64,000 nt of DNA from UBA7359 sp038142205 (GTDB lineage Bacteria > Pseudomonadota > Gammaproteobacteria > Eutrophobiales > Eutrophobiaceae), in contig JAYQJO010000001.1 in the NCBI GenBank assembly GCA_038142205.1, positions 2,418,001 through 2,482,000 on the forward strand, written 5' to 3'. The notes under the pieces are model-generated. The model saw only the letters and a program-made list of their open reading frames with translations, had not been told where the DNA came from and did no database searches. Positions within the stretch are counted from its first letter, which is position 1. Each line of letters begins with the position of its first letter. Shown here piece after piece: positions 9,917-18,810 of the stretch. Both the position numbers and the translations under genes were made by a program.

Positions 9917-10690
9917 ATGAATCGTAATATATTATTTGCTATCGCTAAATTTTCTATCTGGGAAGCGGTTAGAGATAGGTTCCTGATTTTTATCATCTCA
10001 GGCGTTTTAGTTTTTTTCCTTATTTCTTTTTTTGTCGGTGAACTTGCCATATCGGAAGGCATTCAGATGCAGGTGGCAATTCTGGCATTTTCATTACGTT
10101 TATTTTGTGTTTTTACTGTTGGGTTGTTCGTTATAACTAGCATGGTAAGGGAATTTAATGATAAAGGGTTTGAGCTGATACTGTCTCACCCTGTTCCTCG
10201 CTCAACCTACTATTTGGGCAAGCTCACTGGCTTTTCTGTTGTTGCATTATTGTTGTCATTAATTTGTGTCGTTTGTTTATCTGTTTATGCGCCTATAGAC
10301 CTGTCTTTCTTCTGGTCTTTATCTTTATTTTGTGAACTATTGATTATTATTGCTTTTAGTTTGCTTTCTTTGTTTTCTTTTAACAGTATTACGATTTCAT
10401 TCAGTATGGTGATGGCTTTTTATTTTTTATCACGTTCGATGGAAGTCATTCAGTTAATGGGCAATTCACCTATTCTTGAATCGAATGCATTAAGTCATAA
10501 ATTAATTAATTATTTAATTGATTTTATTGCTTACGTCATTCCTGATCTATATAAATTTACCCAGACAGACTGGGTCGTCTATGTTTCTGATATGAAACCT
10601 GAACTGTTTACCGTTATAGGTCAAACCGTAATTTATGTTGTGCTTTTATCCAGTGTCGCCCTGTTTGATTTATACAGAAAAGAATTATAA
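9917..10690 (+). CDS. ABC-2 type transporter permease
   Basis: This 257-aa integral membrane protein has about six hydrophobic segments and the pattern of ABC-2/NosY-type permeases, including FELILSHPVPRSTYYLGKL after the second helix. It would form a membrane channel or exporter with a cytosolic ATPase. No ATPase gene is adjacent. The only candidate in view is the ATP-binding gene at 13959-14683 on the same strand, separated by a cyclase and a prepilin gene. A small anchored protein is encoded 11 bp downstream and is probably co-transcribed. The substrate is unknown. Confidence 0.8.
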   Translation: MNRNILFAIAKFSIWEAVRDRFLIFIISGVLVFFLISFFVGELAISEGIQMQVAILAFSLRLFCVFTVGLFVITSMVREFNDKGFELILSHPVPRSTYYLGKLTGFSVVALLLSLICVVCLSVYAPIDLSFFWSLSLFCELLIIIAFSLLSLFSFNSITISFSMVMAFYFLSRSMEVIQLMGNSPILESNALSHKLINYLIDFIAYVIPDLYKFTQTDWVVYVSDMKPELFTVIGQTVIYVVLLSSVALFDLYRKEL

Positions 10691-10701
10691 AGAGTATCTT
10701 T

Positions 10702-11424
10702 ATGAGAACTGTCTTCGCACAAAACAGAGAAGTATCTTTTGTGCCAAAAAGTATAAAGCTAATTTTATTAATCAGTTTGTGTTTTCAAATATTGTGGCAT
10801 TATTATTTTACTGAAATCGAAGCAAACAAAAGCAAACTTCCTATCGCAACAAAGCCAGCCTATATAAAACTTGTTAGTTTTGATGATGCAATAACCGCTT
10901 CAAAATTAACAATGTTGTGGCTACAGGCTTTTGATAATCAGCCGGGTATTAGTCTTTCTTTAATAGAATTAAACTATGACAGAGTTATTGACTGGCTTGA
11001 TTTAATATTAAAGCTGGATAATAAAACACAATATCCGCTATTGGCTGCAATACGGTTTTATGCGGAAGTACCAGATGAAGAAAAACAACGAAAAATGATT
11101 CGTTTTGTCTCTAAAAAATTTATAGAGAAACCTGATGAACGTTGGGCTTCAATGGCGCATGCTGTGTATATGGCCAAGCACAGGCTTAATGATATTGATT
11201 TGGCATTAAATTGTGCAAAACTAATTCGTCAATACGCAAAAGGGGACAATGTCCCTTACTGGGCAAAGCAAATGGAAATTTTTATCCTCGAAGACATGGG
11301 GGAGCTGGAAAGCGCGAAGGTCTTGATTGGCGGGCTATTGGAAAGTGGTGAGTTAAATGATGCGAATCAAAGACGGTTTCTGGGGCAGAGACTTGAAGAA
11401 ATTAAACAACGACAAACAGAGTAA
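10702..11424 (+). CDS. Hypothetical membrane-anchored helical (TPR-like) protein
   Basis: This 240-aa protein has one N-terminal hydrophobic segment (SIKLILLISLCFQILWHYYF) followed by a fully helical region with pairs of amphipathic helices of TPR style, for example around RWASMAHAVYMAKHRLNDID and the C-terminal AKVLIGGLLESGELND. I do not recognise a named family. It follows the ABC permease by 11 bp and is probably in the same transcript, so a scaffolding or accessory role for that transporter is possible. That is inference from position only. It ends 6 bp from the convergent cyclase gene. Confidence 0.6.
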   Translation: MRTVFAQNREVSFVPKSIKLILLISLCFQILWHYYFTEIEANKSKLPIATKPAYIKLVSFDDAITASKLTMLWLQAFDNQPGISLSLIELNYDRVIDWLDLILKLDNKTQYPLLAAIRFYAEVPDEEKQRKMIRFVSKKFIEKPDERWASMAHAVYMAKHRLNDIDLALNCAKLIRQYAKGDNVPYWAKQMEIFILEDMGELESAKVLIGGLLESGELNDANQRRFLGQRLEEIKQRQTE

Positions 11425-11430
11425 TAGTTA

Positions 11431-12720
11431 TTAACCTTGATCTTCCATAATTTTCATTACCATTGCTTTATAATATTTATCTGCTTTGTCATTCTCATAC
11501 AGTTTAATAAATAAACGACTAGCATTCTTGTACTTCTTCTCATAATAAAGAGCGATTGCTTCATTGTGTAGAATCAGTTTTTCTTTTAATTTTGCATCGA
11601 CTTCATTATCTTTACATAAAGGTTGAAAAATTCTAGTTAATTGCTTTTTACCTTTAACTTTAACTTGATCCAATTCTCGGCAACATATACCGTCAAGCTC
11701 TTTATATGTATGTTCGCTAATAATGATTGGAACGCGATATATTCTAGTTAGTCCCTCTATACGCGAAGCAAGATTAACTGCATCACCAATGGCGGTATAA
11801 GTCATTCGATATTTTGATCCCATATTGCCAACATTGGCTTGACCGGTATTAATGCCCATTCCCATTTTGGGGCCTGGCCAGCCACGCGATATAAACTGTT
11901 TTTCCAGTTCCTTAATCGCAATATCCATTTCCAATGCGGCTTCAACAGAACGTTGAGCGTGTGCTTCCTGTTTAGTCGGCGCATTCCAAAAAGCCATGAT
12001 TGCATCGCCAATATACTTATCTATAGTCGCGCCATGTTTGAATAAAATTTCAGACATGGAAGTGAAGTATTCATTGAGTAATTTATTTAATTGCTTTGGG
12101 TTTAATTGCTCTGAAATACTGGTAAAGCTAAGCAAATCACAAAAGAATACCGTTAATGTACGCGATTCTCCTTCTAAAGAGAGTTCTTTAGAACTTCGGC
12201 TTAATTCATTAACAAGGTGAGGTGGAATATATTGGCCGAATGAATCTATTAACTTTTGTTTTGAATGTATCTCAATAACATAACTAATTAGTACATTAAC
12301 GATATAAATAACCAGAATAGTCAGAAAACAATACTCAATAGGAATCAATCCAATATTTGCACTGAAAGAAGCAAAAACAAAAGTGATTAATAGTAATACA
12401 AGTGTTAATAAGAAGGCTTTTAATAGTGCGAGGAATGGTAATGAAAAAGTGAGTAATAAACCGGAGGCGACTAATAAATTAAACTCTTTCGTTAAAAATA
12501 TATAGTTTAAAGCGAGATTATATTTTCCACTATGATCAAATAATTTGCTATTGATGCTGAAAATGGGATTTTGACTGATTGTAATTTCAATTATGCCTAA
12601 TGAACCACAAAGAAAAATGAAAAAAACAGTAAAAATAATCGATGTTTTTATTAGAACAATTTTAGGTAATTCAGCCATATAAATTTGAGATTTCGGGAAA
12701 ACTGCTAATAACGGACTCAT
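11431..12720 (-). CDS. Class III adenylate/guanylate cyclase, membrane-bound
   Basis: The C-terminal catalytic domain starts after IDSFGQYIPPHLVNELSR. It contains the metal-binding aspartates (VFFCDLLSFTS and YIGDAIMAFW), the substrate Lys before YIGD, and the transition-state region TAIGDAVNLASRIEG, so it should be active and make cAMP. A short alpha-helical tail with TPR character follows. The N-terminus has one hydrophobic helix, an extracytoplasmic stretch of about 50 residues and three further helices. Related enzymes usually carry a full CHASE2 sensor of some 300 residues, and only about 100 residues are present here. The gap upstream (12721-12972) is too small to encode the rest. cAMP made here could feed the cNMP-binding kinase at 42.7 kb. 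Confidence 0.87.
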   Translation of the reverse strand: MSPLLAVFPKSQIYMAELPKIVLIKTSIIFTVFFIFLCGSLGIIEITISQNPIFSINSKLFDHSGKYNLALNYIFLTKEFNLLVASGLLLTFSLPFLALLKAFLLTLVLLLITFVFASFSANIGLIPIEYCFLTILVIYIVNVLISYVIEIHSKQKLIDSFGQYIPPHLVNELSRSSKELSLEGESRTLTVFFCDLLSFTSISEQLNPKQLNKLLNEYFTSMSEILFKHGATIDKYIGDAIMAFWNAPTKQEAHAQRSVEAALEMDIAIKELEKQFISRGWPGPKMGMGINTGQANVGNMGSKYRMTYTAIGDAVNLASRIEGLTRIYRVPIIISEHTYKELDGICCRELDQVKVKGKKQLTRIFQPLCKDNEVDAKLKEKLILHNEAIALYYEKKYKNASRLFIKLYENDKADKYYKAMVMKIMEDQG

Positions 12721-12906
12721 CTTTCTGACTGATTATTCATCTAAATAGTTTTTATGCAAAGTTATCATATAGAAATCCATGATTATAGAGATAGATGATT
12801 ACACGTTGTTGAAATATCGTCACTATTGTTGAAAAGTCATCATTTTATTAATAAATAACATGAGCTGTGTGTAAATAATTATATATAAATCAAATAGATA
12901 TATGTT

Positions 12907-12921
12907 TGGCACAATCCCTGC
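12907..12921 (+). promoter_or_regulatory. Sigma-54 promoter (-24/-12) for the prepilin gene
   Basis: TGGCAC-N5-CTGC has the invariant GG and GC dinucleotides with the correct spacing of the sigma-54 consensus. It lies about 50 bp upstream of the prepilin ATG at 12973, with an AAGGGG ribosome site in between. Type IV pilin genes are classically sigma-54 dependent under PilR, which fits. The activator site should be in the AT-rich stretch at 12750-12890. No PilSR pair is in the window. Confidence 0.78.
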
Positions 12922-12972
12922 TAATACTTAAAGCAGGAGTTTTAATAAGCTTTCATAAAGAAGGGGCAAAAA

Positions 12973-13767
12973 ATGAACATTAAGAAACAAAAAGGTTTTA
13001 CTTTAGTCGAGATTGCTATTGTATTGGTTATTATCGGCTTATTACTAGGTGGTATTTTGAAAGGTCAGGAATTAATTAACAGTGCGCGAGTTCGTAATCT
13101 GGCAGATCAGAACTCAGGTATTCAAGCGGCTTATTACGGTTTTATTGATCGCTATCGTCAAGTGCCTGGAGATTGGTTAAATACCAGTGCTTCACAAGCT
13201 ATAGGTGTCACTGTGAATTTACCAACAGCTGTTGCAGGTATTACAGGTAATGGTCGCGTCGATAATACACTTATTGAGGCATCTGCCGTTTGGGAGCAAC
13301 TTGCCAAATCTAACTTTTTAGGTGGAGGTTACACACCTGCTGCCGCTGCTCCTGCAAGTGCTGCAGCGTATGTGACAGATCAAGTTGGTCCAGTTAATGC
13401 TTTTAATGGACCATTAGTACTAAGTCGAAATCAAGGTTTTACTGGTACAAATGCTGATCGTCTGAATTTACATATGGGGCCAAATATACCTGTCTCTATC
13501 GCGCGTGAACTTGACGTGAAAGTAGATGATGGGTTGCCAAATACGGGTGTATTGAGGCTCACTAATAGTGATACCTCTTCTACTACTTTTGATGGCGCAG
13601 CCGGTAGTACAGCAGCAGGTGAAATATTTGCGGGGCAGTCGTCTACATGTTCTACTGATTCAGGAAGCAACGCAGCTGGAACTACTGATGGTGATCCAGC
13701 AGATAATACCGATATTTATGATATCTTTGACGATGCGCAAAACTGCGGTCAGGTATTTTTGTATTAA
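12973..13767 (+). CDS. Type IV prepilin-like protein (GFTLVE class)
   Basis: This 264-aa protein has leader MNIKKQK, processing site G-FTLVEIAIVLVIIGLLL with Glu5, and a helical stalk continuing GGILKGQELINSARVRNLAD. A conserved stretch AYYGFIDRYRQVPGDW follows. The rest is Ala/Gly/Thr/Ser-rich with a C-terminal cysteine pair (STCSTD and NCGQVF) that could form the pilin D-loop. It is monocistronic: a sigma-54 promoter lies upstream and a strong intrinsic terminator 30 bp downstream, typical of a highly expressed pilin. It could be the major subunit of the MSHA-like system at the start of the window or a pilin of the PilMNOPQ machine. The sequence does not decide. Confidence 0.86.
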   Translation: MNIKKQKGFTLVEIAIVLVIIGLLLGGILKGQELINSARVRNLADQNSGIQAAYYGFIDRYRQVPGDWLNTSASQAIGVTVNLPTAVAGITGNGRVDNTLIEASAVWEQLAKSNFLGGGYTPAAAAPASAAAYVTDQVGPVNAFNGPLVLSRNQGFTGTNADRLNLHMGPNIPVSIARELDVKVDDGLPNTGVLRLTNSDTSSTTFDGAAGSTAAGEIFAGQSSTCSTDSGSNAAGTTDGDPADNTDIYDIFDDAQNCGQVFLY

Positions 13768-13796
13768 GTATTAATTGTTCAAAATATATCTTTATT

Positions 13797-13822
13797 AATG
13801 CCCGCTTATGCGGGCATTTTTT
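13797..13822 (+). terminator. Rho-independent terminator after the prepilin gene
   Basis: A perfect 9-bp stem (AATGCCCGC / GCGGGCATT) with a TTAT loop is followed by a T run. It lies 30 bp after the prepilin stop and isolates that transcript from the ABC ATPase gene. Confidence 0.93.
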
Positions 13823-13958
13823 ATCTACATGGATTGAGTGTACTTCGCGATAGACAGGAAGGTCGAAACGATGGTTTTGGCTAGTGTTAAGTATTGGCAA
13901 AACGCGCAGTAAAAGCGATATCAATGACAAATAAATAGAAAGTTAATAATGAAATAAC

Positions 13959-14683
13959 ATGACAGAGCTTGCACTTAAAATCGAACAACTAAACCAACAT
14001 TACGGGAAACAAACGGTACTTAGCAATATTAATTTATCTATTAAGCAAGGTGAGTACATAGGTTTAGTCGGTGTTAACGGTGCTGGCAAAACAACGCTTA
14101 TAAAATCGATTCTAGATTTTATTTCAATAAAATCGGGCAAGATTGAAATCTTTGGACAAACTCATCGAGAAACATTATCACGTCAATCACTGTCTTTTCT
14201 TCCAGAAAAGTTTTTGCCCCTTATTATTTAACCGGAAAAGATTTTTTAAATTACATGGCTGAGTTAAATGATGTTGAACTCAGTCAAAAAAGCATTGAGA
14301 AAACTTTTAATGTTTTAGATTTAGAACTATCGGCGTTAAAAAAATCAGTTCGACAATATTCAAAAGGTATGGCGCAAAAACTAGGTTTGGCCTCCTGTTT
14401 TTTAAGCGAAAAACCCATGTTATTGTTTGATGAACCTATGAGTGGACTGGATCCAAAAGCACGTGCTTATTTAAAGCGACATTTGATTAGCTTAAAAGAA
14501 GTTAAGCAAACCTTTTTTTTTAGTACTCATTTGTTAGCAGATGTTGAAAGTATTTGTGACCGTATTATTGTTCTGCATAATGGACAGATTTGTTTTAATG
14601 GTTCACCGGCCGCGTGTTGTAAAGAGTTTCAAACTGAAAAGCTTGAAGATGCTTATTTAAGATGTATTGGCGTCGAAGATTAA
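13959..14683 (+). CDS. ABC transporter ATP-binding protein (frameshifted in this sequence)
   Basis: Walker A is GVNGAGKTTLIKS. The second part carries the signature region (RQYSKGMAQKLGLA, a variant of LSGGQ as in NosF-like ATPases), Walker B MLLFDEPMSGLDP and the switch His (FFFSTHLL). The frame breaks at a C4 run (14217-14220). Adding one C joins LPEKFLPP to YYLTGKDFLNYM and gives about 241 aa, the usual size. It is most likely one intact gene with a base error. It is the only ATPase near the orphan ABC-2 permease at 9917-10690 and may be its partner, although three kilobases separate them. Confidence 0.86.
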
Positions 14684-14743
14684 TACAACGATTTACTATT
14701 ATTTGTCATATAATTTTAGTTAATAACGCTTGGATTAGAAATT

Positions 14744-15256
14744 ATGAGAATAAGTTTTATATTTATACTATTCATAAGCTCATTTGTGCTTGAAGCGCGA
14801 ATGTATCAATGGGTAGAGCCTGGTGTTGATACAACTCAATTATCAGGAAAACCACCTGCCTGGTATCGAAGTACTGCTGGAGGACCGAGAATTTTTGTAT
14901 TTGAGAATGGTCGCCTTATAGATGATACTGGCATCGAAGTGTCTGATGAAGTGCGTCAACGAATGAGGCAAGAGGCTTTTATTCTTGCAGAAGAAGATAG
15001 GCAGAAGGCAAAAGAGAAAATTGTCAAAGCTAATGAAATGAAGCAAAAGTTTCAGAAAGAAGATTCGAAGGAGACAGAGTCTACCGTCGAGGATGAACAG
15101 GATCTTCCAGAACTATCAACGGATACTTTATTTGCAAAAGAAGAGAAAAACGAAAATCAAAGTAGTGATAGCGATGTAGATATAGAACAATTACGTAAAA
15201 TAATAGCGGATTGGGAAGCTTCTCAATCTGAAAGTGCGAGAAAAGCGTTAGAGTAA
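14744..15256 (+). CDS. DUF4124-like secreted protein
   Basis: This 170-aa protein has a signal peptide (ISFIFILFISSFVLEA) followed by MYQWVEPGVDTTQLSGKPPAWYR, which matches the start of DUF4124 proteins (YKWVD...SDKPP). A GGPRIFVFENGRLIDDT segment comes next, then a long charged Glu/Lys-rich helical tail. It is probably periplasmic. No activity is known for the family. It lies 60 bp after the ABC ATPase gene and convergent with the Ser/Thr kinase gene. Confidence 0.7.
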   Translation: MRISFIFILFISSFVLEARMYQWVEPGVDTTQLSGKPPAWYRSTAGGPRIFVFENGRLIDDTGIEVSDEVRQRMRQEAFILAEEDRQKAKEKIVKANEMKQKFQKEDSKETESTVEDEQDLPELSTDTLFAKEEKNENQSSDSDVDIEQLRKIIADWEASQSESARKALE

Positions 15257-15260
15257 GTAT

Positions 15261-16766
15261 CTAGAAAAAGGATTTTATTGTTTGTAACAGTCCAGTTTTT
15301 TGATTTTTTACCAAATCCTGCATTGAGATTAATGCTGTATTACGCGGGTTAATCTGTAAACCTATTTCAATATAGGTTTTTGTTTTTTCAATTTCATTAT
15401 TAGCAAAAGATCGTTCAGCAAGAATCACGTAATGATCTGCAATTGCCAGTATACCTTCATAAGCAGCACGATTATCTGGCTGTAATTCCAGTAAACGTGA
15501 ATAATAATAGTAGGCATTATCTTTCGGTGGATAAGTTAGTTTGTATTCATCCAGGCTTTGTTTACCTAACCAAGCGAGCGCTTGAGTGACTTGTTCCGAA
15601 GGGGGGGTGTCCGGTTTAGAAACGGGAGTAGCAGTATTTTCCTCCACTTTACTTTCAGGAGTCGTTGCCGTTATTTCTTTCTGGCTTACTTTCTCTGTTT
15701 GAATCGTCTCTAATGTTTGTTGTGCTAAGTTTTTACCTGGATCAATGGTAGTTATTGGCAGGACACTGTTCGTTGATACTTTGGTTATCTGGTTGTCAGA
15801 GCTTTTCAGTTTGATCTCTACGAACTGTAAGCCAAAGAAAAAAATGGATGACAGTATTAATAGTACGACGAGGGCAATACTTATTTTCTTTTTGCTTTGT
15901 TTTGATTCTTCCTTAGCGGGTACATGACCCGTTATATCAAAGTCAGGAATTAATTCTTCTTCGCTGGTATTTTCCAGTGCCTGAAGTTTAGTGATACTTT
16001 TTAGCATCTCTTGTGCATTGCCAAATCGATCATCAAGGTTCTTCGCCATCATGCGATCAAGTAACGACTGATAGATCGACAGTTTCTCTGGTAGTGTTGG
16101 TACGGCCGAAGTTTTATGCTGAATAACAATGTCGATGACTGAATCGGAATGATAGGGTTTATAGCCTGTTAACATTTCATAAAAAATACAGCCGAGACTG
16201 TATATGTCAGAACGACCGTCAACGCTTTTGCCATCAGCTTGTTCCGGGCTCACATAATTTGGGCTGCCAAGAAAAATACCGGTAGAGGTCAAGTCTTTAT
16301 CAAAGTCAGTTTGCTTTGCAATACCAAAATCCGTTAGTAGAGGTGTTCCATCTTCCCGAAAAAGAATATTCGCCGGTTTCACATCTCGATGAATCACATT
16401 ATGAGAATGCGCGCTATCCAGTGCTGTGCCTATTTTTGCAATAATATCCAGCGCTGTTTTTGGCGTTACATGTGATTCCATGCGTTTCTTTAAATCGCCG
16501 CCTTGCACATACTCCATTGAGATATAAAGATCTTCGCCAGCAAGGCCGATATCGTAAATCGTAACAATATTTGGGTGGTGTAATGATGCAACAATACGGC
16601 CTTCATCCATAAAACGTTGAGCCATTTCTTCTGAAGCCGTTCGTTGAACCTTGTCCATGATTTTCAGGACGACAGAACGGTGAAGCGACTCTTGGACAGC
16701 AAGGTATACTGTCGCCATACCACCCTTACCGATCTCTTTTTCTATTCTATAACCTGGTATTTCCAT
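15261..16766 (-). CDS. Transmembrane Ser/Thr protein kinase (Hanks type)
   Basis: The kinase domain occupies about residues 5-265: glycine loop IGKGGMATVYLA, VVLKIMD lysine, catalytic HRDVKPANIL, DFG in LLTDFGIAKQ, and SPNYVSPEQADG. All catalytic residues are present. A single transmembrane helix follows (KISIALVVLLILSSIFFFGL), then a periplasmic part with a Thr/Pro-rich linker and TPR-like helices ending in INPRNTALISM. I chose ATG 16766 (MEIPGYRIEK) over an upstream TTG at 16808 because kinase homology starts there. The product has 501 residues. Substrates are unknown. The opposite strand carries a DUF4124-like gene 4 bp from its stop. Confidence 0.9.
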   Translation of the reverse strand: MEIPGYRIEKEIGKGGMATVYLAVQESLHRSVVLKIMDKVQRTASEEMAQRFMDEGRIVASLHHPNIVTIYDIGLAGEDLYISMEYVQGGDLKKRMESHVTPKTALDIIAKIGTALDSAHSHNVIHRDVKPANILFREDGTPLLTDFGIAKQTDFDKDLTSTGIFLGSPNYVSPEQADGKSVDGRSDIYSLGCIFYEMLTGYKPYHSDSVIDIVIQHKTSAVPTLPEKLSIYQSLLDRMMAKNLDDRFGNAQEMLKSITKLQALENTSEEELIPDFDITGHVPAKEESKQSKKKISIALVVLLILSSIFFFGLQFVEIKLKSSDNQITKVSTNSVLPITTIDPGKNLAQQTLETIQTEKVSQKEITATTPESKVEENTATPVSKPDTPPSEQVTQALAWLGKQSLDEYKLTYPPKDNAYYYYSRLLELQPDNRAAYEGILAIADHYVILAERSFANNEIEKTKTYIEIGLQINPRNTALISMQDLVKNQKTGLLQTIKSFF

Positions 16767-16933
16767 GTTATTGATTTTTATAATTTTTGCTTTGCACTTT
16801 ATCCACAAATAGTTGTTTTATTGGGATACGCTGATTTTGTCAATATATAACAGTGTATCCGATAGAGAATTTAAAAAATATAGTGATTTTACAGATAGAT
16901 ACCCACAACGTTAGTTTTGTTTAAATGTAATAG

Positions 16934-16961
16934 TTGACGAGTGTATTAGTCGTGGCATTAT
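16934..16961 (+). promoter_or_regulatory. Possible sigma-70 promoter for rsd
   Basis: TTGACG and CATTAT are separated by 16 bp, about 75 bp upstream of the rsd start at 17038. The -35 matches 5 of 6 and the -10 matches 4 of 6. It is plausible but unproven. Confidence 0.4.
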
Positions 16962-17037
16962 GTATTTAATGGAATATTCAGGGAAGTTTAGTAACTAAAT
17001 TATATTAATGGATAAAATCTTGTAGGCGAGGCATTAA

Positions 17038-17493
17038 ATGAGTGAGCAGTTAAACGAAATTCAGGAAAGGCGTACTGGTAGTCAGGATCTGATTGAGCAC
17101 ATGCTCAAAGAACGTAATCAATTGTTAACATTGCTATTACAGGTTTCATCAGACAGTTCTCATCATGAATCAGAGCAACTCATTGCGGATTTGGAAGAAT
17201 TTATGCAGGTTCTGGTTGACTATATTGCTGCCGGTCATTTTGGTCTGTATGGGCGTATTGCTGAAGGTAAAGAGCGCCGTAAAGCAATTTCAAAACTGGC
17301 AATAGAAATCTATCCGCGTATTGAGCAGTCGACACAAATTGCACTGGCATTTGATGAAAAATACAATCCTGATAATGAAGAACGGAAGTTGGAGGAATTC
17401 CCTCAGGATGTATCAAAGCTGGGGGAAGAATTAACAACGCGAATTGAACTTGAAGATCAGCTCATTCAATTAATACTTGAGTCCAAGGCCTAG
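17038..17493 (+). CDS. rsd: Rsd/AlgQ family anti-sigma-70 regulator
   Basis: This 151-aa all-helical protein has the Rsd/AlgQ pattern, notably the N-terminal RTGSQDLIEHMLKERNQLL, then LEEFMQVLVDYIAAGHFGLYGRI and a C-terminal LGEELTTRIELEDQLIQLIL. Rsd binds region 4 of sigma-70 and shifts polymerase toward alternative sigma factors; in Pseudomonas the homologue AlgQ affects alginate synthesis. It stands alone behind a putative promoter and overlaps the convergent TerB-like gene by 4 bp. Given a sigma-54 pilin promoter and AlgZ/AlgR in the same window, a regulatory link is possible but not shown. Confidence 0.88.
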   Translation: MSEQLNEIQERRTGSQDLIEHMLKERNQLLTLLLQVSSDSSHHESEQLIADLEEFMQVLVDYIAAGHFGLYGRIAEGKERRKAISKLAIEIYPRIEQSTQIALAFDEKYNPDNEERKLEEFPQDVSKLGEELTTRIELEDQLIQLILESKA

Positions 17494-17939
17494 TCTTTAG
17501 CCGCTTTTAGCTTGGCTTGAATGTAATCTGAATGTGAAATATAAAGTAAATCAGCCACCTTTCTAATGTAATACTCTTCATACTTGTCAATAACCGAGTC
17601 AGCATAGGCAACATGCCAAAGGTTTTTAATAACGTTAATTTTATCTGGTATAGAAAAAGACTCGTTTAATAATCTCGTAAATTCATGTAAAGAAACAGCA
17701 TGGTTGACTTCCTCTTCGGCCAAGCTAATCAATTCATCAATTTCCTTCTGTTGCAAATCGAAACACTTTCCTAGTAGTTCTTTTATAATTCTGCGTTCTT
17801 CATCGTGAATGTGATCATCAGCCAGGCTGATTTCAATCATTAGTACAGCACTTGCCAGTTCGACAGTGTGCTTGTTTTTTGTTTGCTCTTTATCAGCCGA
17901 TAACAGGTCTTCAAAAAGATTTTTAATCGTCTTAATCAT
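17490..17939 (-). CDS. TerB-like tellurite-resistance/DnaJ-associated domain protein
   Basis: This 149-aa helical cytoplasmic protein has the duplicated acidic motif of the TerB family, LMIEISLADDHIHDEERRII in the first half and VAYADSVIDKYEEYYIRKVA in the second. The acidic clusters are thought to bind divalent metal. No other ter genes are nearby, so it is a stand-alone member of the kind common in gammaproteobacteria and tellurite resistance itself should not be assumed. Confidence 0.86.
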   Translation of the reverse strand: MIKTIKNLFEDLLSADKEQTKNKHTVELASAVLMIEISLADDHIHDEERRIIKELLGKCFDLQQKEIDELISLAEEEVNHAVSLHEFTRLLNESFSIPDKINVIKNLWHVAYADSVIDKYEEYYIRKVADLLYISHSDYIQAKLKAAKD

Positions 17940-18024
17940 ACTTATCTTTGGAATAACGAATAGTTGTAAAGTGTATTATCATATCAGAATCAGCTAACGT
18001 AAATGAGTATGAGTAAATTAAAGA

Positions 18025-18756
18025 ATGAGAATACCGCGACTTTACATCGACTTACCTCTTTCAGCGGGGCAGCTTGTTTTATTACCGAAAGACAAAGCGC
18101 ACTATATATCTCATGTGTTAAGAATGAAAACAGGCGCTGCAATTAAATTATTCAATAATACTGGCTATGAATTTGATGCAGTTATTGTTGCGTTAAGCAA
18201 AAAAAATGCTGAATTAGAAATAAAGGAAAAATATCAATGCAATAATGAATCACACTTGGAAGTGACTTTATGTTTAGCAGTTTCTCGTGGTCAACATATG
18301 GACTACTCTGTTCAAAAAGCCGTTGAACTCGGGGTCAATACAATTGTTCCCGTTGTCTCAGCATTTAGTAATGTAAAATTACAAGCTGATCGTTTGCAAA
18401 ATAAAATGACACATTGGTTAAATATCATAATCAGTGCTGCAGAACAGTGTGGCAGAACTCGACTACCTGAATTAGCTAGTCCTGTTTCATTTAGTGATTG
18501 CCTGCTGTTAAATATTCCTGATCCCTTGTTAATATTGCAGCCTGAAAGCAAACAAACTATGCAATTAGTCACGCTAAAAAATAATAAACTCAGTATGCTA
18601 ATTGGACCGGAAGGAGGTTTTAGCGAAAGTGAGATACAAGAAGCATGTAACAAAGGATCTATTTCAATTAATATGGGGCCAAGAATATTGCGAACAGAAA
18701 CAGCAGTAGCCACAGCGCTCAGTAACGCACAACAACTATGGGGAGACTTGAAATAG
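18025..18756 (+). CDS. rsmE: 16S rRNA (uracil-1498-N3)-methyltransferase RsmE
   Basis: This 243-aa SPOUT-fold methyltransferase acts on U1498 of 16S rRNA in assembled 30S subunits. It has the N-terminal PUA-like domain ending near HYISHVLRMKTGAAI, the central RGQHMDYSVQKAVELGVN, and the knot motifs LIGPEGGFSESEI and MGPRILRTETAVATAL that bind S-adenosylmethionine. Length is normal. gshA follows 54 bp downstream on the same strand, an arrangement seen in related bacteria. Confidence 0.95.
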   Translation: MRIPRLYIDLPLSAGQLVLLPKDKAHYISHVLRMKTGAAIKLFNNTGYEFDAVIVALSKKNAELEIKEKYQCNNESHLEVTLCLAVSRGQHMDYSVQKAVELGVNTIVPVVSAFSNVKLQADRLQNKMTHWLNIIISAAEQCGRTRLPELASPVSFSDCLLLNIPDPLLILQPESKQTMQLVTLKNNKLSMLIGPEGGFSESEIQEACNKGSISINMGPRILRTETAVATALSNAQQLWGDLK

Positions 18757-18810
18757 GACTAATAAACACTATATTTATAACTCGCCATAAAATAAATAAG
18801 CCAATAGAAA

